Shown here one piece after another: positions 53,660 through 63,655 of a stretch of DNA of 64,000 bases (position 1 is the first letter of the stretch; every line of letters begins with the position of its first letter). The notes under the pieces were generated by a model that was not told the DNA's origin, ran no database searches, and saw only the letters and a list, made by a program, of their open reading frames with translations. This DNA comes from Brytella acorum (GTDB lineage Bacteria; Pseudomonadota; Alphaproteobacteria; Acetobacterales; Acetobacteraceae). Location of the stretch: positions 1 through 64,000 of the forward strand of contig NZ_JARBJP010000003.1 of NCBI RefSeq assembly GCF_029309905.1. Reading direction: 5' to 3'. The position numbers and the translations under genes are program-made.

Positions 53660-54772
53660 TCAAACCGCGCTTTTTGCCAATTCATTGACGATGGCGTCAC
53701 CCATCACGCTCGTGCTGACCTGCGCCTTGCCGTCCGACATGATATCGACCGTGCGCAGCCCGCTCTCGAGCACGGACGAGACGGCCTTCTCGATCATGGC
53801 GGCGTCGTCCTCACGCTTGAAGGAATAGCGCAGCAGCATCGCGAAGGAGAGGATCTGGGCAATCGGATTGGCGATGCCCTTGCCCGCGATATCAGGCGCC
53901 GAGCCATGAATCGGCTCGTAAAGCGCATGCCTTCGGCCATCCGCCCGCTCGCCACCGAGCGTGGCCGAGGGCAGCATCCCCAGCGAACCCGTCAACATCG
54001 ACGCCAGATCCGAGAGTATATCTCCGAACAGATTGCCCGTCACGATGACGTCAAACTGGCGCGGATTGCGCACAAGCTGCATGGCGCAGTTATCGGCGAG
54101 CATGTGTGAGAGTTCGACATCGGCATATTCGCGCTTGTGCAGATCGGTGACGACTTCCTTCCAGAGAAGGCCGCTTTCCATCACGTTGCATTTCTCGACG
54201 GAGCATACGCGATTGCCGCGCACACGCGCGAGATCGAAAGCCACGCGCGCCACGCGTTCGATTTCCGGCGTCGTATAGACTTCGGTGTTCACGCCGCGTT
54301 TCGTACCATCCGCCAGCGTCTCGATGCCACGAGGCTCGCCGAAATACACGCCGCCGACGGTTTCGCGGACGATCATGAGATCGAGACCGCGGACCACCTC
54401 GGCCTTCAGCGTACTCGCATCCACCAGCGCATCGAAAACGATCGCGGGACGCAGATTGGCGAAAAGCTCCAGATCCTGACGCAGCCGCAGGATGGCCACC
54501 TCGGGACGCTTGTCGAAACCCACATGCGACCAGGCCGGGTCCCCGACCGAGCCGAACAGCACCGCATCGGCCTCACGCGCGAGAGCCACGACCTCATCAC
54601 GGATCGGCACGCCATGACGCGCAAGAGAGGCTCCGCCAACCAGTTCTTCCGCGATATCGAGCTTCAATCCGCGATGCGTCTGCATCCACTGCACGACTTT
54701 CGCGACTTCACGCATGACCTCGGGGCCGATGCCGTCACCCGGCAGGACAAGGAGTTTTTTCACGTCGCTCAT
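53660..54772 (-). CDS. leuB: 3-isopropylmalate dehydrogenase
   Basis: NAD-dependent oxidative decarboxylase of leucine biosynthesis, 370 residues. [14 protein letters not shown] opens the chain. [13 protein letters not shown]-like [30 protein letters not shown] and the NAD-binding [17 protein letters not shown], cited as [14 protein letters not shown], are intact. The ATG at 54772 overlaps the leuD stop by four bases, closing a leuC-leuD-leuB unit. leuA is not in the window. Confidence 0.95.
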   Translation of the reverse strand: MSDVKKLLVLPGDGIGPEVMREVAKVVQWMQTHRGLKLDIAEELVGGASLARHGVPIRDEVVALAREADAVLFGSVGDPAWSHVGFDKRPEVAILRLRQDLELFANLRPAIVFDALVDASTLKAEVVRGLDLMIVRETVGGVYFGEPRGIETLADGTKRGVNTEVYTTPEIERVARVAFDLARVRGNRVCSVEKCNVMESGLLWKEVVTDLHKREYADVELSHMLADNCAMQLVRNPRQFDVIVTGNLFGDILSDLASMLTGSLGMLPSATLGGERADGRRHALYEPIHGSAPDIAGKGIANPIAQILSFAMLLRYSFKREDDAAMIEKAVSSVLESGLRTVDIMSDGKAQVSTSVMGDAIVNELAKSAV

Positions 54773-55400
54773 GAGCCGCTTCCCAGCACGATCTTCGGCA
54801 TCCAGGGCTTTTCCTTTGCCCGCTCGCTCTCATAGGCGGAGATATCCCCCTCATGGCGGAGGGTGAGGGCGATATCGTCCAGCCCCTCGATCAACATGTG
54901 ACGACGGAAAGGGTCCACGACAAACGGAATTTCCTCGCCGTCAGGACGCACGACGACCTGACGCTCGAGATCGACCGTAAGACGGGCATTCGCGCCCATC
55001 GTCGCGTCCGACATCAGCGCGTCGCAGATTTCACGCGGAAGCTGGATCGGCAGAATGCCGTTCTTGAAACAGTTGTTATAGAAAATATCGGCGAAGCTGG
55101 GCGCGATGACGCAGCGCACGCCAAAATCGAGAAGCGCCCATGGCGCATGCTCGCGGGACGAGCCGCAGCCGAAATTATCATAGGTCACGAGAATTTCGGC
55201 GTGTCGATAAGGCTCGCGGTTCAGAACGAAATCGGGCCGTTCCTGACCGTCGGCGTCATAGCGCTGGGCGGCGAAGGCGAATTTGCCAAGTCCGGTGCGC
55301 TGGATGGTCTTGAGAAATCGCGCCGGAATGATCTGGTCGGTATCGATGTTCTCGTTGGGCATCGGCGCGGCAACGGCCGTGAGCGTCGTGAATTTTTGCA

Positions 55401-55401
<1 letters not shown>
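54769..55401 (-). CDS. leuD: 3-isopropylmalate dehydratase small subunit
   Basis: Swivel subunit of the LeuCD aconitase-type isomerase, 210 residues. [35 protein letters not shown], cited as [13 protein letters not shown], and [10 protein letters not shown] are diagnostic. Starts are GTG at 55404 or ATG at 55401. I choose the ATG, whose A is shared with the leuC stop (TGATG), giving one-base coupling. Confidence 0.93.
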
Positions 55402-56822
<1,421 letters not shown>

Positions 56823-56849
56823 GCACCCTCTCCTTCTTTCGGCCCGGTC

Positions 56850-57224
56850 TTACGACGCGACCACGTCGCGGGGACGCTCGGCGATACGCGCGGACTTACC
56901 ACGGCGACCACGCAGATAGTACAGCTTCGCGCGACGGACCTTCCCGCGACGCACGACTTCGATTTCCGCGATGCTCGGCGCATAAAGCGGGAAAATACGC
57001 TCGACGCCTTCACCGTTCGAGATCTTGCGAACCGTGAAGTTGCTGTTCAGACCCTTGTTGGAGCGTGCGATGACAACGCCCTCATAGGCCTGAACGCGCT
57101 GGCGCGTGCCTTCGATGACGCGCACGCCGACGCGGACGGTATCACCGGCCTGGAACTCCGGAACGGCGCGAAGAGCGCTCAGACGCTCGATTTCGCGCGC
57201 CTCATACTGCTGGACAATGTTCAT
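56850..57224 (-). CDS. rplS: 50S ribosomal protein L19
   Basis: Ribosomal protein at the 30S-50S interface, 124 residues. [35 protein letters not shown], cited as [16 protein letters not shown] and [12 protein letters not shown], and [29 protein letters not shown], cited as [18 protein letters not shown], are the L19 core. The tail [15 protein letters not shown] is basic. It follows trmD by 24 bases in the usual rpsP-rimM-trmD-rplS order. Confidence 0.95.
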   Translation of the reverse strand: MNIVQQYEAREIERLSALRAVPEFQAGDTVRVGVRVIEGTRQRVQAYEGVVIARSNKGLNSNFTVRKISNGEGVERIFPLYAPSIAEIEVVRRGKVRRAKLYYLRGRRGKSARIAERPRDVVAS

Positions 57225-57248
57225 GATGTGACTCCCAAAACAGAAACT

Positions 57249-57962
57249 TCAATGCACCCGCTCCGTCCCGTTCTGAGCGGCCCCGTAGGCCGCCCACAGG
57301 TCGGGACGTCGGGTTTTCGTAAACTCGACGGACTGTTCATGACGCCATGCCGCGATGGCCGCATGGTGGCCGGACAGCAGAACCTCCGGCACATCCATGC
57401 CTTCCCACGAAGCCGGCCGCGTATAATGCGGGTATTCCAGAAGCCCGTTGCCGAAGCTCTCTTCCGCATCACTCTGCTCAGACCCCATGACGCCCGGAAG
57501 AAGGCGCACACAGGCGTCCAGCAGTGTCATGGCCGGGATCTCACCGCCCGACAGGACGAAATCCCCCATCGAAAGCTGCTCGACCTCGCAGCGAACCAGC
57601 GCCCGCTCGTCGATTCCTTCGAAACGACCGCACAACACCACCACGCCGGGACCACCCGCGAAACGCCGCGCATCCTGCTGCGTGAAACGCTTGCCACGCG
57701 GCGTCGGATAGATGACCGGTCGGCCTTCGGCGGAAACCGCCTCAAGCGCGGCGGCCACGACGTCAGGCCGCATCACCATTCCAGCGCCCCCGCCAAACGG
57801 CGTGTCATCGACCGCGCGATGCCGACCGAGACCATGCGCGCGCAGATCATGCGACCGGCACGACCAGACGCCCTGCTCCAGGGCCCGTCCCGCCAGAGAC
57901 ATTCCCAGCGGACCGGGAAACATCTCGGGAAAGAGCGTGAGGATGTCGGCGCGCCAGCTCAT
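57249..57962 (-). CDS. trmD: tRNA (guanine-37-N1)-methyltransferase TrmD
   Basis: SAM-dependent SPOUT enzyme that makes m1G37 in tRNAs reading CNN codons. It has 237 residues. [43 protein letters not shown], cited as [13 protein letters not shown], the trefoil-knot stretch [13 protein letters not shown], and [15 protein letters not shown] are conserved. The C-terminal domain has [14 protein letters not shown]. Its ATG overlaps the rimM stop by four bases. Confidence 0.95.
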   Translation of the reverse strand: MSWRADILTLFPEMFPGPLGMSLAGRALEQGVWSCRSHDLRAHGLGRHRAVDDTPFGGGAGMVMRPDVVAAALEAVSAEGRPVIYPTPRGKRFTQQDARRFAGGPGVVVLCGRFEGIDERALVRCEVEQLSMGDFVLSGGEIPAMTLLDACVRLLPGVMGSEQSDAEESFGNGLLEYPHYTRPASWEGMDVPEVLLSGHHAAIAAWRHEQSVEFTKTRRPDLWAAYGAAQNGTERVH

Positions 57963-58516
57963 GCGCGCACCTCCACATCCCCGGCACCCGACAGGTCGCC
58001 CTCGACCTCGATCTCGACCGGCGGCACGACCGTCACGACACCGCCCGCGATGTTCACCTCCGGCACGCAGGCCAGGGTGAACGGAACGATGAAGTCGCGC
58101 GGGCCACCCGCGACTTCGAGACTGACACCCGCGCCATAGTCATGCACTTCCCGGATCTGACCGAGAAGCTCGCCGTCGCGGTCCCGCGCTTCGAGACCGA
58201 CGAGATCCACATGGTAGAACTCATCACCCTCGGGCTCGGGCAGCCGGTCCCGCTCGACGAACAGCTTGACGTTCGTCATGCGGGCGGCCGCGTCCCGGTC
58301 CGCCAGAAGCCGACCCGACGCGTCGCGCAGCGCGGCGATCCCCGCGCCATGCCATTCGACCGACCACGCACGCCCCTGGACGTCATGAAGCGCACCGAGA
58401 TCCTCGACGGTCGCCGGGTCTTCGGTTGCCGCATGCAGATGGACAAGCCCCTTCACGCCGTGCGGACGACCGACGGTCGCGACGAGAATGTCACGGGAGG
58501 CTGCTGAAAGGCTCAT
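57959..58516 (-). CDS. rimM: 16S rRNA processing protein RimM
   Basis: 30S maturation factor that binds S19, 185 residues. The RimM N-domain has [18 protein letters not shown], cited as [43 protein letters not shown], cited as [10 protein letters not shown] and [13 protein letters not shown], and [20 protein letters not shown] mark the PRC-like domain. The C-terminal tail is acidic. It sits between rpsP and trmD. Confidence 0.93.
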   Translation of the reverse strand: MSLSAASRDILVATVGRPHGVKGLVHLHAATEDPATVEDLGALHDVQGRAWSVEWHGAGIAALRDASGRLLADRDAAARMTNVKLFVERDRLPEPEGDEFYHVDLVGLEARDRDGELLGQIREVHDYGAGVSLEVAGGPRDFIVPFTLACVPEVNIAGGVVTVVPPVEIEVEGDLSGAGDVEVRA

Positions 58517-58545
58517 GGTGGCGGGACCGGTTCGCGACTTCGAAA

Positions 58546-58887
58546 TCAGGCCGCGGCCTTGGCCTTGGCCGCCGCACGTTCCTGAGCGGCTTTCTTCGGC
58601 GCGGACTGCTTGGGCTGCTCAGCCCAGGTCGGCTTCGGAGCCAGACCGGCATTACCGAGGAAGCGGGCGACGCGATCGGTCGCCTGAGCGCCTTCCGACA
58701 GCCAGTGCTTGATGCGCTCGTCGTTCAGGCGGATACGATCCGCGTGCTCGGACGGGAGCATCGGGTTGTAGGCGCCGACCTTCTCGATGAAACGGCCGTC
58801 GCGCGGGCTGCGGCTATCGGCAATGACGATGTGGTAGTAAGGGCGCTTCTTGGCGCCGGCGCGCGCGAGGCGGATCTTCAGGCTCAT
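58546..58887 (-). CDS. rpsP: 30S ribosomal protein S16
   Basis: Early 30S assembly protein, 113 residues. [35 protein letters not shown], cited as [17 protein letters not shown] and [13 protein letters not shown], is unmistakable. It ends in an Ala/Lys-rich tail ([16 protein letters not shown]) longer than in E. coli, common in alphaproteobacteria. It follows ffh by 45 bases. Confidence 0.95.
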   Translation of the reverse strand: MSLKIRLARAGAKKRPYYHIVIADSRSPRDGRFIEKVGAYNPMLPSEHADRIRLNDERIKHWLSEGAQATDRVARFLGNAGLAPKPTWAEQPKQSAPKKAAQERAAAKAKAAA

Positions 58888-58932
58888 GGTGAACTCCAGA
58901 TATAGTGAAACCAGTGAAATGAATGCTGACGG

Positions 58933-60357
58933 TCAGCGGCGCGGGAAGCCCCCGCCGCCGAAACCGCCGCCGGGCGCGCCGCCGGGACCAGCGCCCGACA
59001 TCAGCCCGGAAAGCATCTTCTTCATGCCACCGAGGCCCATCTTGTTGATGCGCTTCATCATCGTGGACATGTCGTCGAACTGCTTGAGCAACTTGTTGAC
59101 GTCCTGCACGGTCGTTCCCGATCCGGCAGCGATACGCTTTTTGCGCGACGCCTTGAGGATGGCTGGCGTCTTGCGCTCATCCTTCGTCATCGAAGAGATG
59201 ATCGCCTGATGCTTGCGGAAAATGGCGACGGCGTCAGCGTCCTTGCTCTCAAGGATATCCTTCATCTTGCCCATGCCGGGAAGCATGCCCATAATGCCGG
59301 AAATCGAGCCCATCTTGTTGATCTGGCGAAGCTGGGAGGCATAATCGTCAAGATCGAACTTGCCCGCCATCATCTTCTTGGCGACGCGTTCACCTTCCTC
59401 GTGGTCCAGCGTCTCGGACGCCCTCTCGACCAGACCGGCGATGTCGCCAAGACCCAGGATGCGCCCCGCGACGCGCTCGGGATAAAACTCCTCAAGCGCT
59501 TCGAGCTTCTCACCCGTGCCCACGAGCTTGATCGGAGCGCCCGTCACGGCGCGCATGGACAGCGCCGCGCCGCCGCGGGCATCGCCGTCCATGCGGCTCA
59601 TCACGACGCCGGTGATACCGACGGCCTCGTTGAAGCGCTGGGCGGTGTTCACGGCGTCCTGACCCGTCATCGCATCGACGACGAGCAGGGTTTCCACAGG
59701 ACGGGTCGCCTCGCGTACGTCGCGGACTTCCTGCATCAACGCTTCGTCGATCGACAGTCGACCGGCGGTATCAAGGATGACGACGTCATAACCTTCGCGA
59801 CGCCCGACATCGAGCGCACGACGCGCGATCTGCACGGGCCCCTCACCCGACACGATCGGCAGCGAACCGACGCCCGCGCGCTCGGCCAGTTGCTGCAACT
59901 GAAGCTGGGCGGCGGGACGCTGCACGTCGAGCGACGCCAGCAGAACCTTGCGGCGATCCCGCTGACTGAGGCGCAGAGCGATCTTGCCCGATGTCGTGGT
60001 CTTGCCCGAACCCTGCAAACCCACCATCAGGATCGGGACCGGCGCGGGGGCGTTCAGATCGAGCGGAACCGCTCCGGCACCACCGAGCGCGTCGATGAGC
60101 GCGTCATTGACGATCTTGGCGACGGCCTGACCGGGAGAAATGCTCTCCAGCACTTCATGCCCGACAGCGCGCTCACGGACCTTGTTGACGAAATCACGAA
60201 CGACGGGGAGCGCCACGTCAGCGTCCAGCATCGCCAGACGGACTTCGCGCATCGCCTCGGCGACGTCATCCTCCGAGAGCTTTCCACGCTTGGAAAGCCC
60301 CTCGAAAACGCCGGACATCTTGCCAGAAAGCGATTCGAACAACGAACTCGGCCCCAT
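58933..60357 (-). CDS. ffh: Signal recognition particle protein Ffh
   Basis: GTPase that binds 4.5S RNA and signal sequences for co-translational targeting, 474 residues. The N domain has LSEDDVAEAMREVRLAMLDADVALPVV, cited as REVRLAMLDADVALPVV. G1 is GLQGSGKTT, then VILDTAGRL and the TKMDGDARGG-equivalent MSRMDGDARGGAAL. The methionine-rich M domain has GMLPGMGKM. A Gly/Pro/Phe-rich C-terminus follows. The ATG at 60357 is used, but it has no clear ribosome site and lies just after a hairpin with a T-run. A TTG five codons downstream is an alternative. Confidence 0.95.
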   Translation of the reverse strand: MGPSSLFESLSGKMSGVFEGLSKRGKLSEDDVAEAMREVRLAMLDADVALPVVRDFVNKVRERAVGHEVLESISPGQAVAKIVNDALIDALGGAGAVPLDLNAPAPVPILMVGLQGSGKTTTSGKIALRLSQRDRRKVLLASLDVQRPAAQLQLQQLAERAGVGSLPIVSGEGPVQIARRALDVGRREGYDVVILDTAGRLSIDEALMQEVRDVREATRPVETLLVVDAMTGQDAVNTAQRFNEAVGITGVVMSRMDGDARGGAALSMRAVTGAPIKLVGTGEKLEALEEFYPERVAGRILGLGDIAGLVERASETLDHEEGERVAKKMMAGKFDLDDYASQLRQINKMGSISGIMGMLPGMGKMKDILESKDADAVAIFRKHQAIISSMTKDERKTPAILKASRKKRIAAGSGTTVQDVNKLLKQFDDMSTMMKRINKMGLGGMKKMLSGLMSGAGPGGAPGGGFGGGGFPRR

Positions 60358-60360
60358 TCC

Positions 60361-60402
60361 AAAAGAAAACGCGCCACTGCGCGAGCCTTCGCGAGGTGGC
60401 GT
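60361..60402 (-). terminator. Terminator-like hairpin immediately before the ffh start
   Basis: On the minus strand, CGCCAC (60401-60396) pairs with GTGGCG (60377-60372), with an inner CGCG/CGCG stem. The hairpin is followed by GTTTTCTTTT (60370-60361) and three bases later the ffh ATG. It looks like an intrinsic terminator or attenuator in the ffh leader, or the end of the upstream Spy-like transcript. Confidence 0.5.
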
Positions 60403-60418
60403 TCCTGAATTTCCCGTT

Positions 60419-60447
60419 GGGGTATGGGGCGGCGGCGGCTAAGTCAA
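60419..60447 (-). promoter_or_regulatory. Candidate ffh promoter
   Basis: TTGACT (60447-60442 on the minus strand) with TACCCC 17 bases on (60424-60419). The -35 is good, the -10 weak. Transcription from here would pass through the hairpin at 60361-60402 before reaching ffh. Confidence 0.35.
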
Positions 60448-60479
60448 GCCTTATTCGCCACCCTCCCCCAAAGCAACGA

Positions 60480-60986
60480 CTACTTGCCCCTGCCATCGTC
60501 CGGTCCGGACGCGTCATTTTTCGGGGCATGCAGGATCGTCTGGATCTGACTCTCCAACCCGTCGAGTTTGGCGCGATTCGCGCGGGCCAGCGCACGCTGA
60601 TCGGGCGTCAGCAGATCATGCAGCCTGATGGCATCGTCAAGGCGCGCCTCCTCGGCAGCCTGCGTCATCTTCCGTTTTTCATCCGTGAGCGTGGCCAGCC
60701 TCGCGCGGTCAACACTGCCATCCGCAAGCAGGATGTCCTCGATCTGACTATCAAGACCGCGCATCTTCTCTCTGTCGGCGCGCCAGTCGTCGTGCTTGCC
60801 TTTGCGGAGCGCTCTCAGCTCCTTTTTCTGGCTGTCGGTCAGTTCGACGCCGGGAAGCAGCATGCCCATGCAGCCCATCATGGGGCCATGAGGTCCCGGA
60901 CCATGGGACGGCGGCATCGCGCCCGCGGAGGCGGTCGCGGCAGCGACGCCCATCAGGACGGATGCGAATATCGTTATTTTAGACAT
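60480..60986 (-). CDS. Spy/CpxP-like periplasmic LTXXQ-type protein
   Basis: A protein of 168 residues with a signal peptide (cleavage near ASA-GAM, about residue 22), a Met/His/Pro/Gly-rich segment (HGPGPHGPMMGCMGMLLPG), then long amphipathic helices with two LTxxQ-like turns: LTDSQKKELRALR and LTPDQRALARANRAKL. This is the Spy/CpxP fold, a periplasmic chaperone or envelope-stress sensor; the Met/His-rich part suggests metal binding. The ATG at 60986 is chosen because it starts the signal peptide. It is transcribed towards ffh. Confidence 0.72.
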   Translation of the reverse strand: MSKITIFASVLMGVAAATASAGAMPPSHGPGPHGPMMGCMGMLLPGVELTDSQKKELRALRKGKHDDWRADREKMRGLDSQIEDILLADGSVDRARLATLTDEKRKMTQAAEEARLDDAIRLHDLLTPDQRALARANRAKLDGLESQIQTILHAPKNDASGPDDGRGK

Positions 60987-61364
60987 CAGACGTAGATCCC
61001 GGTTCAGGAAACAGGATGGCGAATCAGCGCCACAACAGCATAATGCCTGATATGCGAGAGGGATTTTCACCTGATGGAGATACGTTTTGTAAGTATTGTT
61101 TCAGACAACGCATTGAAGTCACTTTGAGAACCGCGAGCCGCCCACACCCTTTACCCGGCCCGTTTGACCATAATTTTCCCCCGCCTGCCCCGTTCAGACC
61201 GACCCCAAACCCTCAGGTGACGATATCCATACGGAAAAGATGAGCGCCGCTCATGAAAAATCGTGCCCACCCTTTGATTTACAATGACTTACCTTTGCTT
61301 CCGCCAGAGTTGCACTACGAGATATTTTGCCGCATAAGCCTCGATGCTGAAGCCGCATCAGCAC
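60987..61364. other. Gene-free region between the Spy-like gene and tRNA-Ser
   Basis: No coding frame with a ribosome site or family-like sequence is seen. It must hold the promoter of the Spy-like gene (leftward) and of tRNA-Ser (rightward). Base composition falls to near-even AT/GC in the right half. Confidence 0.4.
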
Positions 61365-61454
61365 GGATGGGTGTCCGAGTGGTTTAAGGAACCGGTCTTG
61401 AAAACCGGCGAACGTGCAAGCGTTCCGTGGGTTCGAATCCCACCCCATCCGCCA
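61365..61454 (+). tRNA. tRNA-Ser(UGA)
   Basis: A 90-base class II tRNA with encoded CCA. The acceptor GGATGGG pairs with CCCATCC, discriminator G. The anticodon stem ACCGG/CCGGC region has loop CTTGAAA (TGA). The long variable arm is CGAACGTGCAAGCGTTCC, and the T-arm is GTGGGTTCGAATCCCAC. Confidence 0.93.
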
Positions 61455-61750
61455 CAGACCTTCCGCTCGCAGGTGTTCGAAAAGCGGATCGGATGGACGG
61501 TCTCGGACAACATGCTCGAATGACTGCTGGCGGGATCTGCTGAAGCGACCGGGCTGTTCAGGCGGCCTGTTGATCGTCGCCCAAAACATGCCTGTTTGGC
61601 GCCTCACTTGCCGTTTCGATCAAGAAACATAACATCGCTACCGCAGCGAAAGACTATGATACCAGTCGCCCGATCAGCGTCGAACCATACGGCAGCCAAT
61701 AATCATTCCTTTGAAGGGATGATTTTCCGGCAAATTGTTCCTGATAAATC
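61455..61750. other. Spacer between tRNA-Ser and the tRNA-Gly fragment
   Basis: No gene is supported. One hairpin is visible: AATCATTCC (61701-61709) with GGGATGATT (61716-61724), one G-T pair and a six-base loop, followed by TTCC. It lies 27 bases beyond the 3' end of the tRNA-Gly fragment and could have been its terminator. Confidence 0.4.
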
Positions 61751-61801
61751 TGGAGCGGGCGATGGGATTCGAACCCACGACCCCAACCTTGGCAAGGTTG
61801 C
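61751..61801 (-). other. 3' portion of tRNA-Gly(GCC): probable integration-site core
   Basis: On the minus strand, the anticodon arm CAACC-TTGCCAA-GGTTG (anticodon GCC), the T-arm GTGGG-TTCGAAT-CCCAT, the acceptor 3' strand CGCCCGC, discriminator T and CCA are all perfect for tRNA-Gly. The 5' side is not: beyond 61801 a short D-loop-like GGTAGAG occurs, but no GCGGGCG acceptor strand and no proper D-stem. A normal tRNA cannot form. The break lies on the side of the integrase gene, so I read this as the att core left by integration. Confidence 0.65.
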
Positions 61802-61924
61802 ATATACTCTACCATCCCACACTCTACCTTTCGCTTCCATACGATAATATCGTTTTATAACAGAGTATTATTTGGCGGCGCTTTGTAAGGCGTTCGCTCC
61901 AATTTGCCAGAGTTTCTCTCTACG

Positions 61925-61964
61925 GTGGACACCATGTGGACACCATTTTATGGTGGTGTCCACC
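61925..61964. repeat. Three copies of a 9-11 bp repeat upstream of the integrase
   Basis: GTGGACACCAT occurs twice without a gap (61925-61935, 61936-61946). An inverted copy, GGTGTCCACC, is at 61955-61964, matching GGTGGACACC at 61924-61933. They lie between the att-like tRNA fragment and the integrase start, where arm-type integrase sites or an autoregulatory operator would be. Confidence 0.7.
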
Positions 61965-61988
61965 CGAGAACTCAATACGAGGCGTGCG

Positions 61989-63407
61989 ATGAAACGATCG
62001 TCCAGCGTACGTTTGACCAAGCCCGTCGTCGACAAGGCCGAGGTCCGAGATAGTCGATATGACTTGTGGGATCTCGATCTCGCTGGCTTTGGACTACGCA
62101 TCGAGAAAAGCGGCACGAAAACTTTCATCATACGCTATCGCATTGAGGGCGGTGGCCGATCGGCACCAAGGCGATTCCTGGCGCTTGGACGATTCGGAGC
62201 ACTTACCGTCGAACAGGCGAGAAGGAAGGCTAGGGGCCTGCTGGGCGCGGTCGCACACGGCGAAGACCCAGCGGGTGACGTGCAGGAGAAGCGGCGCGAA
62301 AAAACGATTCGGGACTTACTCGACTTCTACGAGGAGCATGGATGCATCGTGCAAAGGGGTATTCATAAGGGCAAGCCCATGAAACCTCTCACCAAGCAAT
62401 ACACCATGTCACGGCTTCGTCACCATGTTGAACCACTTCTAGGGGGACGTCGTGCGAGCGAGATCACTTCGGGCGATGTCGAGCGATTTGTGGCCGACGT
62501 AACAACTGGCAAGACCGCGAAAGACATAAAGATTGGGCCGCGCAAACGTCTTATCGTTCGGGGCGGTGAGGGCGCAGCACGGAAGGTCGTTCGTGATCTT
62601 TCGGCCGTATTCAGTTTCGGCAGGCGGCACGGCTTTATCGCCCAAAATCCCGTCGAAGGGGCTTCCGTCAGAAAGACGGATAATCGTCGCATGCGCTTTT
62701 TGACGTTGGAGGAAGTAGCCCGACTAGGCGACGCGTTCAACAAGGTCGAGACACGAGGGGCAAATCCTAAAGGGGTCGCAATCGCCCGGCTTTGGGCGCT
62801 TACCGGATGTCGTCGAAACGAAATTGCGGCGCTCAAGGTTGAGGAAGTCAATCTAGAGGATAACCTCTTCGAGTTCGAGGATAGCAAGACTGGGAGATCG
62901 ATTCGCCCCATCGGCCCCACGGCGAGAGCAATGCTCGAGAATCTCCTGAAGGACCGCAAGAAAGGCTATCTTTTTCCGGCGGAGAGAGGCGAGGAAGGAC
63001 ATTACCAAGGCACGCGCAATATCTGGTCGGAAGTTATCAAACTTGCCGATCTACCGGGCGTAACGCCTCACACCCTTCGGCACACTCTTGGCTCTACTGC
63101 GACGTCAAGCGGCGAAGCATTGGCCCTGACCGGTGCTCTTTTAGGACACGCCAACCTCAAATCGACCGCCATTTACGCCCATGTCCAACGCGATACTTCG
63201 CTCGAGGCTGCCAAGCGTGTAGAAAAATTACTTGCAATGGCACTAGAGGGAAATGTTATTGGGGAAACAAATTCCGCGCAGGAGATAAAACCTAAAGAAT
63301 TGGATGCAGATTTGATCCGAGAGCTATCTAAAAGGTTGTCAAAAGAAAATGCAGATACAGCAAGGCTTCTAGGAATTATAGCTGACAGCATTTCTAGTAC
63401 TCTATGA
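61989..63407 (+). CDS. Tyrosine recombinase/integrase of the tRNA-island type
   Basis: A protein of 472 residues. The N-terminal DUF4102-like arm-binding domain reads VRLTKPVVDKAEV...DLAGFGLRIEKSGTKTFIIRYRI, cited in parts. The core-binding region follows, then the catalytic domain with Arg275/276 (LTGCRRNEIAALK), HTLRH with His361 and Arg364, His387 in LLGHANL and the nucleophile Tyr396 in STAIYAHV. All catalytic residues are present. The ATG at 61989 has GAGG upstream. The last 200 bases are AT-rich with rare codons, unlike the chromosome. It lies directly beside the tRNA-Gly fragment. Confidence 0.9.
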   Translation: MKRSSSVRLTKPVVDKAEVRDSRYDLWDLDLAGFGLRIEKSGTKTFIIRYRIEGGGRSAPRRFLALGRFGALTVEQARRKARGLLGAVAHGEDPAGDVQEKRREKTIRDLLDFYEEHGCIVQRGIHKGKPMKPLTKQYTMSRLRHHVEPLLGGRRASEITSGDVERFVADVTTGKTAKDIKIGPRKRLIVRGGEGAARKVVRDLSAVFSFGRRHGFIAQNPVEGASVRKTDNRRMRFLTLEEVARLGDAFNKVETRGANPKGVAIARLWALTGCRRNEIAALKVEEVNLEDNLFEFEDSKTGRSIRPIGPTARAMLENLLKDRKKGYLFPAERGEEGHYQGTRNIWSEVIKLADLPGVTPHTLRHTLGSTATSSGEALALTGALLGHANLKSTAIYAHVQRDTSLEAAKRVEKLLAMALEGNVIGETNSAQEIKPKELDADLIRELSKRLSKENADTARLLGIIADSISSTL

Positions 63408-63441
63408 ATCTCCGAGTTATTTTGCTCTTTAATCTCCGTAC

Positions 63442-63655
63442 ACTAGTTCCACATACCGATGATGCCGCACCGTATTCTCTTCGCGTCTGTCAGACTGGGA
63501 TCAAGATGAAGTTCCTCCAGATAACGGCCGCCTCGCAGATCGCGGCGAGGTCGTTCAGTTCCAGAACGGGAACGGTGCAGGCTGGATTAAAGGCACAGAA
63601 CGCAGGCGCATACACGCGCGACATTAGGAGCGGTCGGACAATCATAAAGCTTCAT
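63442..63655 (-). pseudogene. Decayed glutathione S-transferase gene
   Basis: Minus-strand translation in shifting frames gives GST pieces in the right order. MKLYDCPTAPNVARV (from ATG 63655) is a GST N-terminus. FNPACTVPVLELNDLAAICEAA then matches the NPAGTVPVLELDDG-ICES segment in another frame. RYLEELHLDPSL follows in a third frame and ends near MWN and TAG (63444-63442). About 30 residues of the first helix-strand and a few bases at AICEA-RY are missing. The start overlaps the stop of the SRPBCC gene (ATGA), so the two once formed an operon. Confidence 0.7.

Noticed and set aside
61751-61829. A functional tRNA-Gly
   Set aside because: The 5' acceptor strand and D-stem cannot be formed from the adjoining sequence. 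Only the 3' part is tRNA-like.
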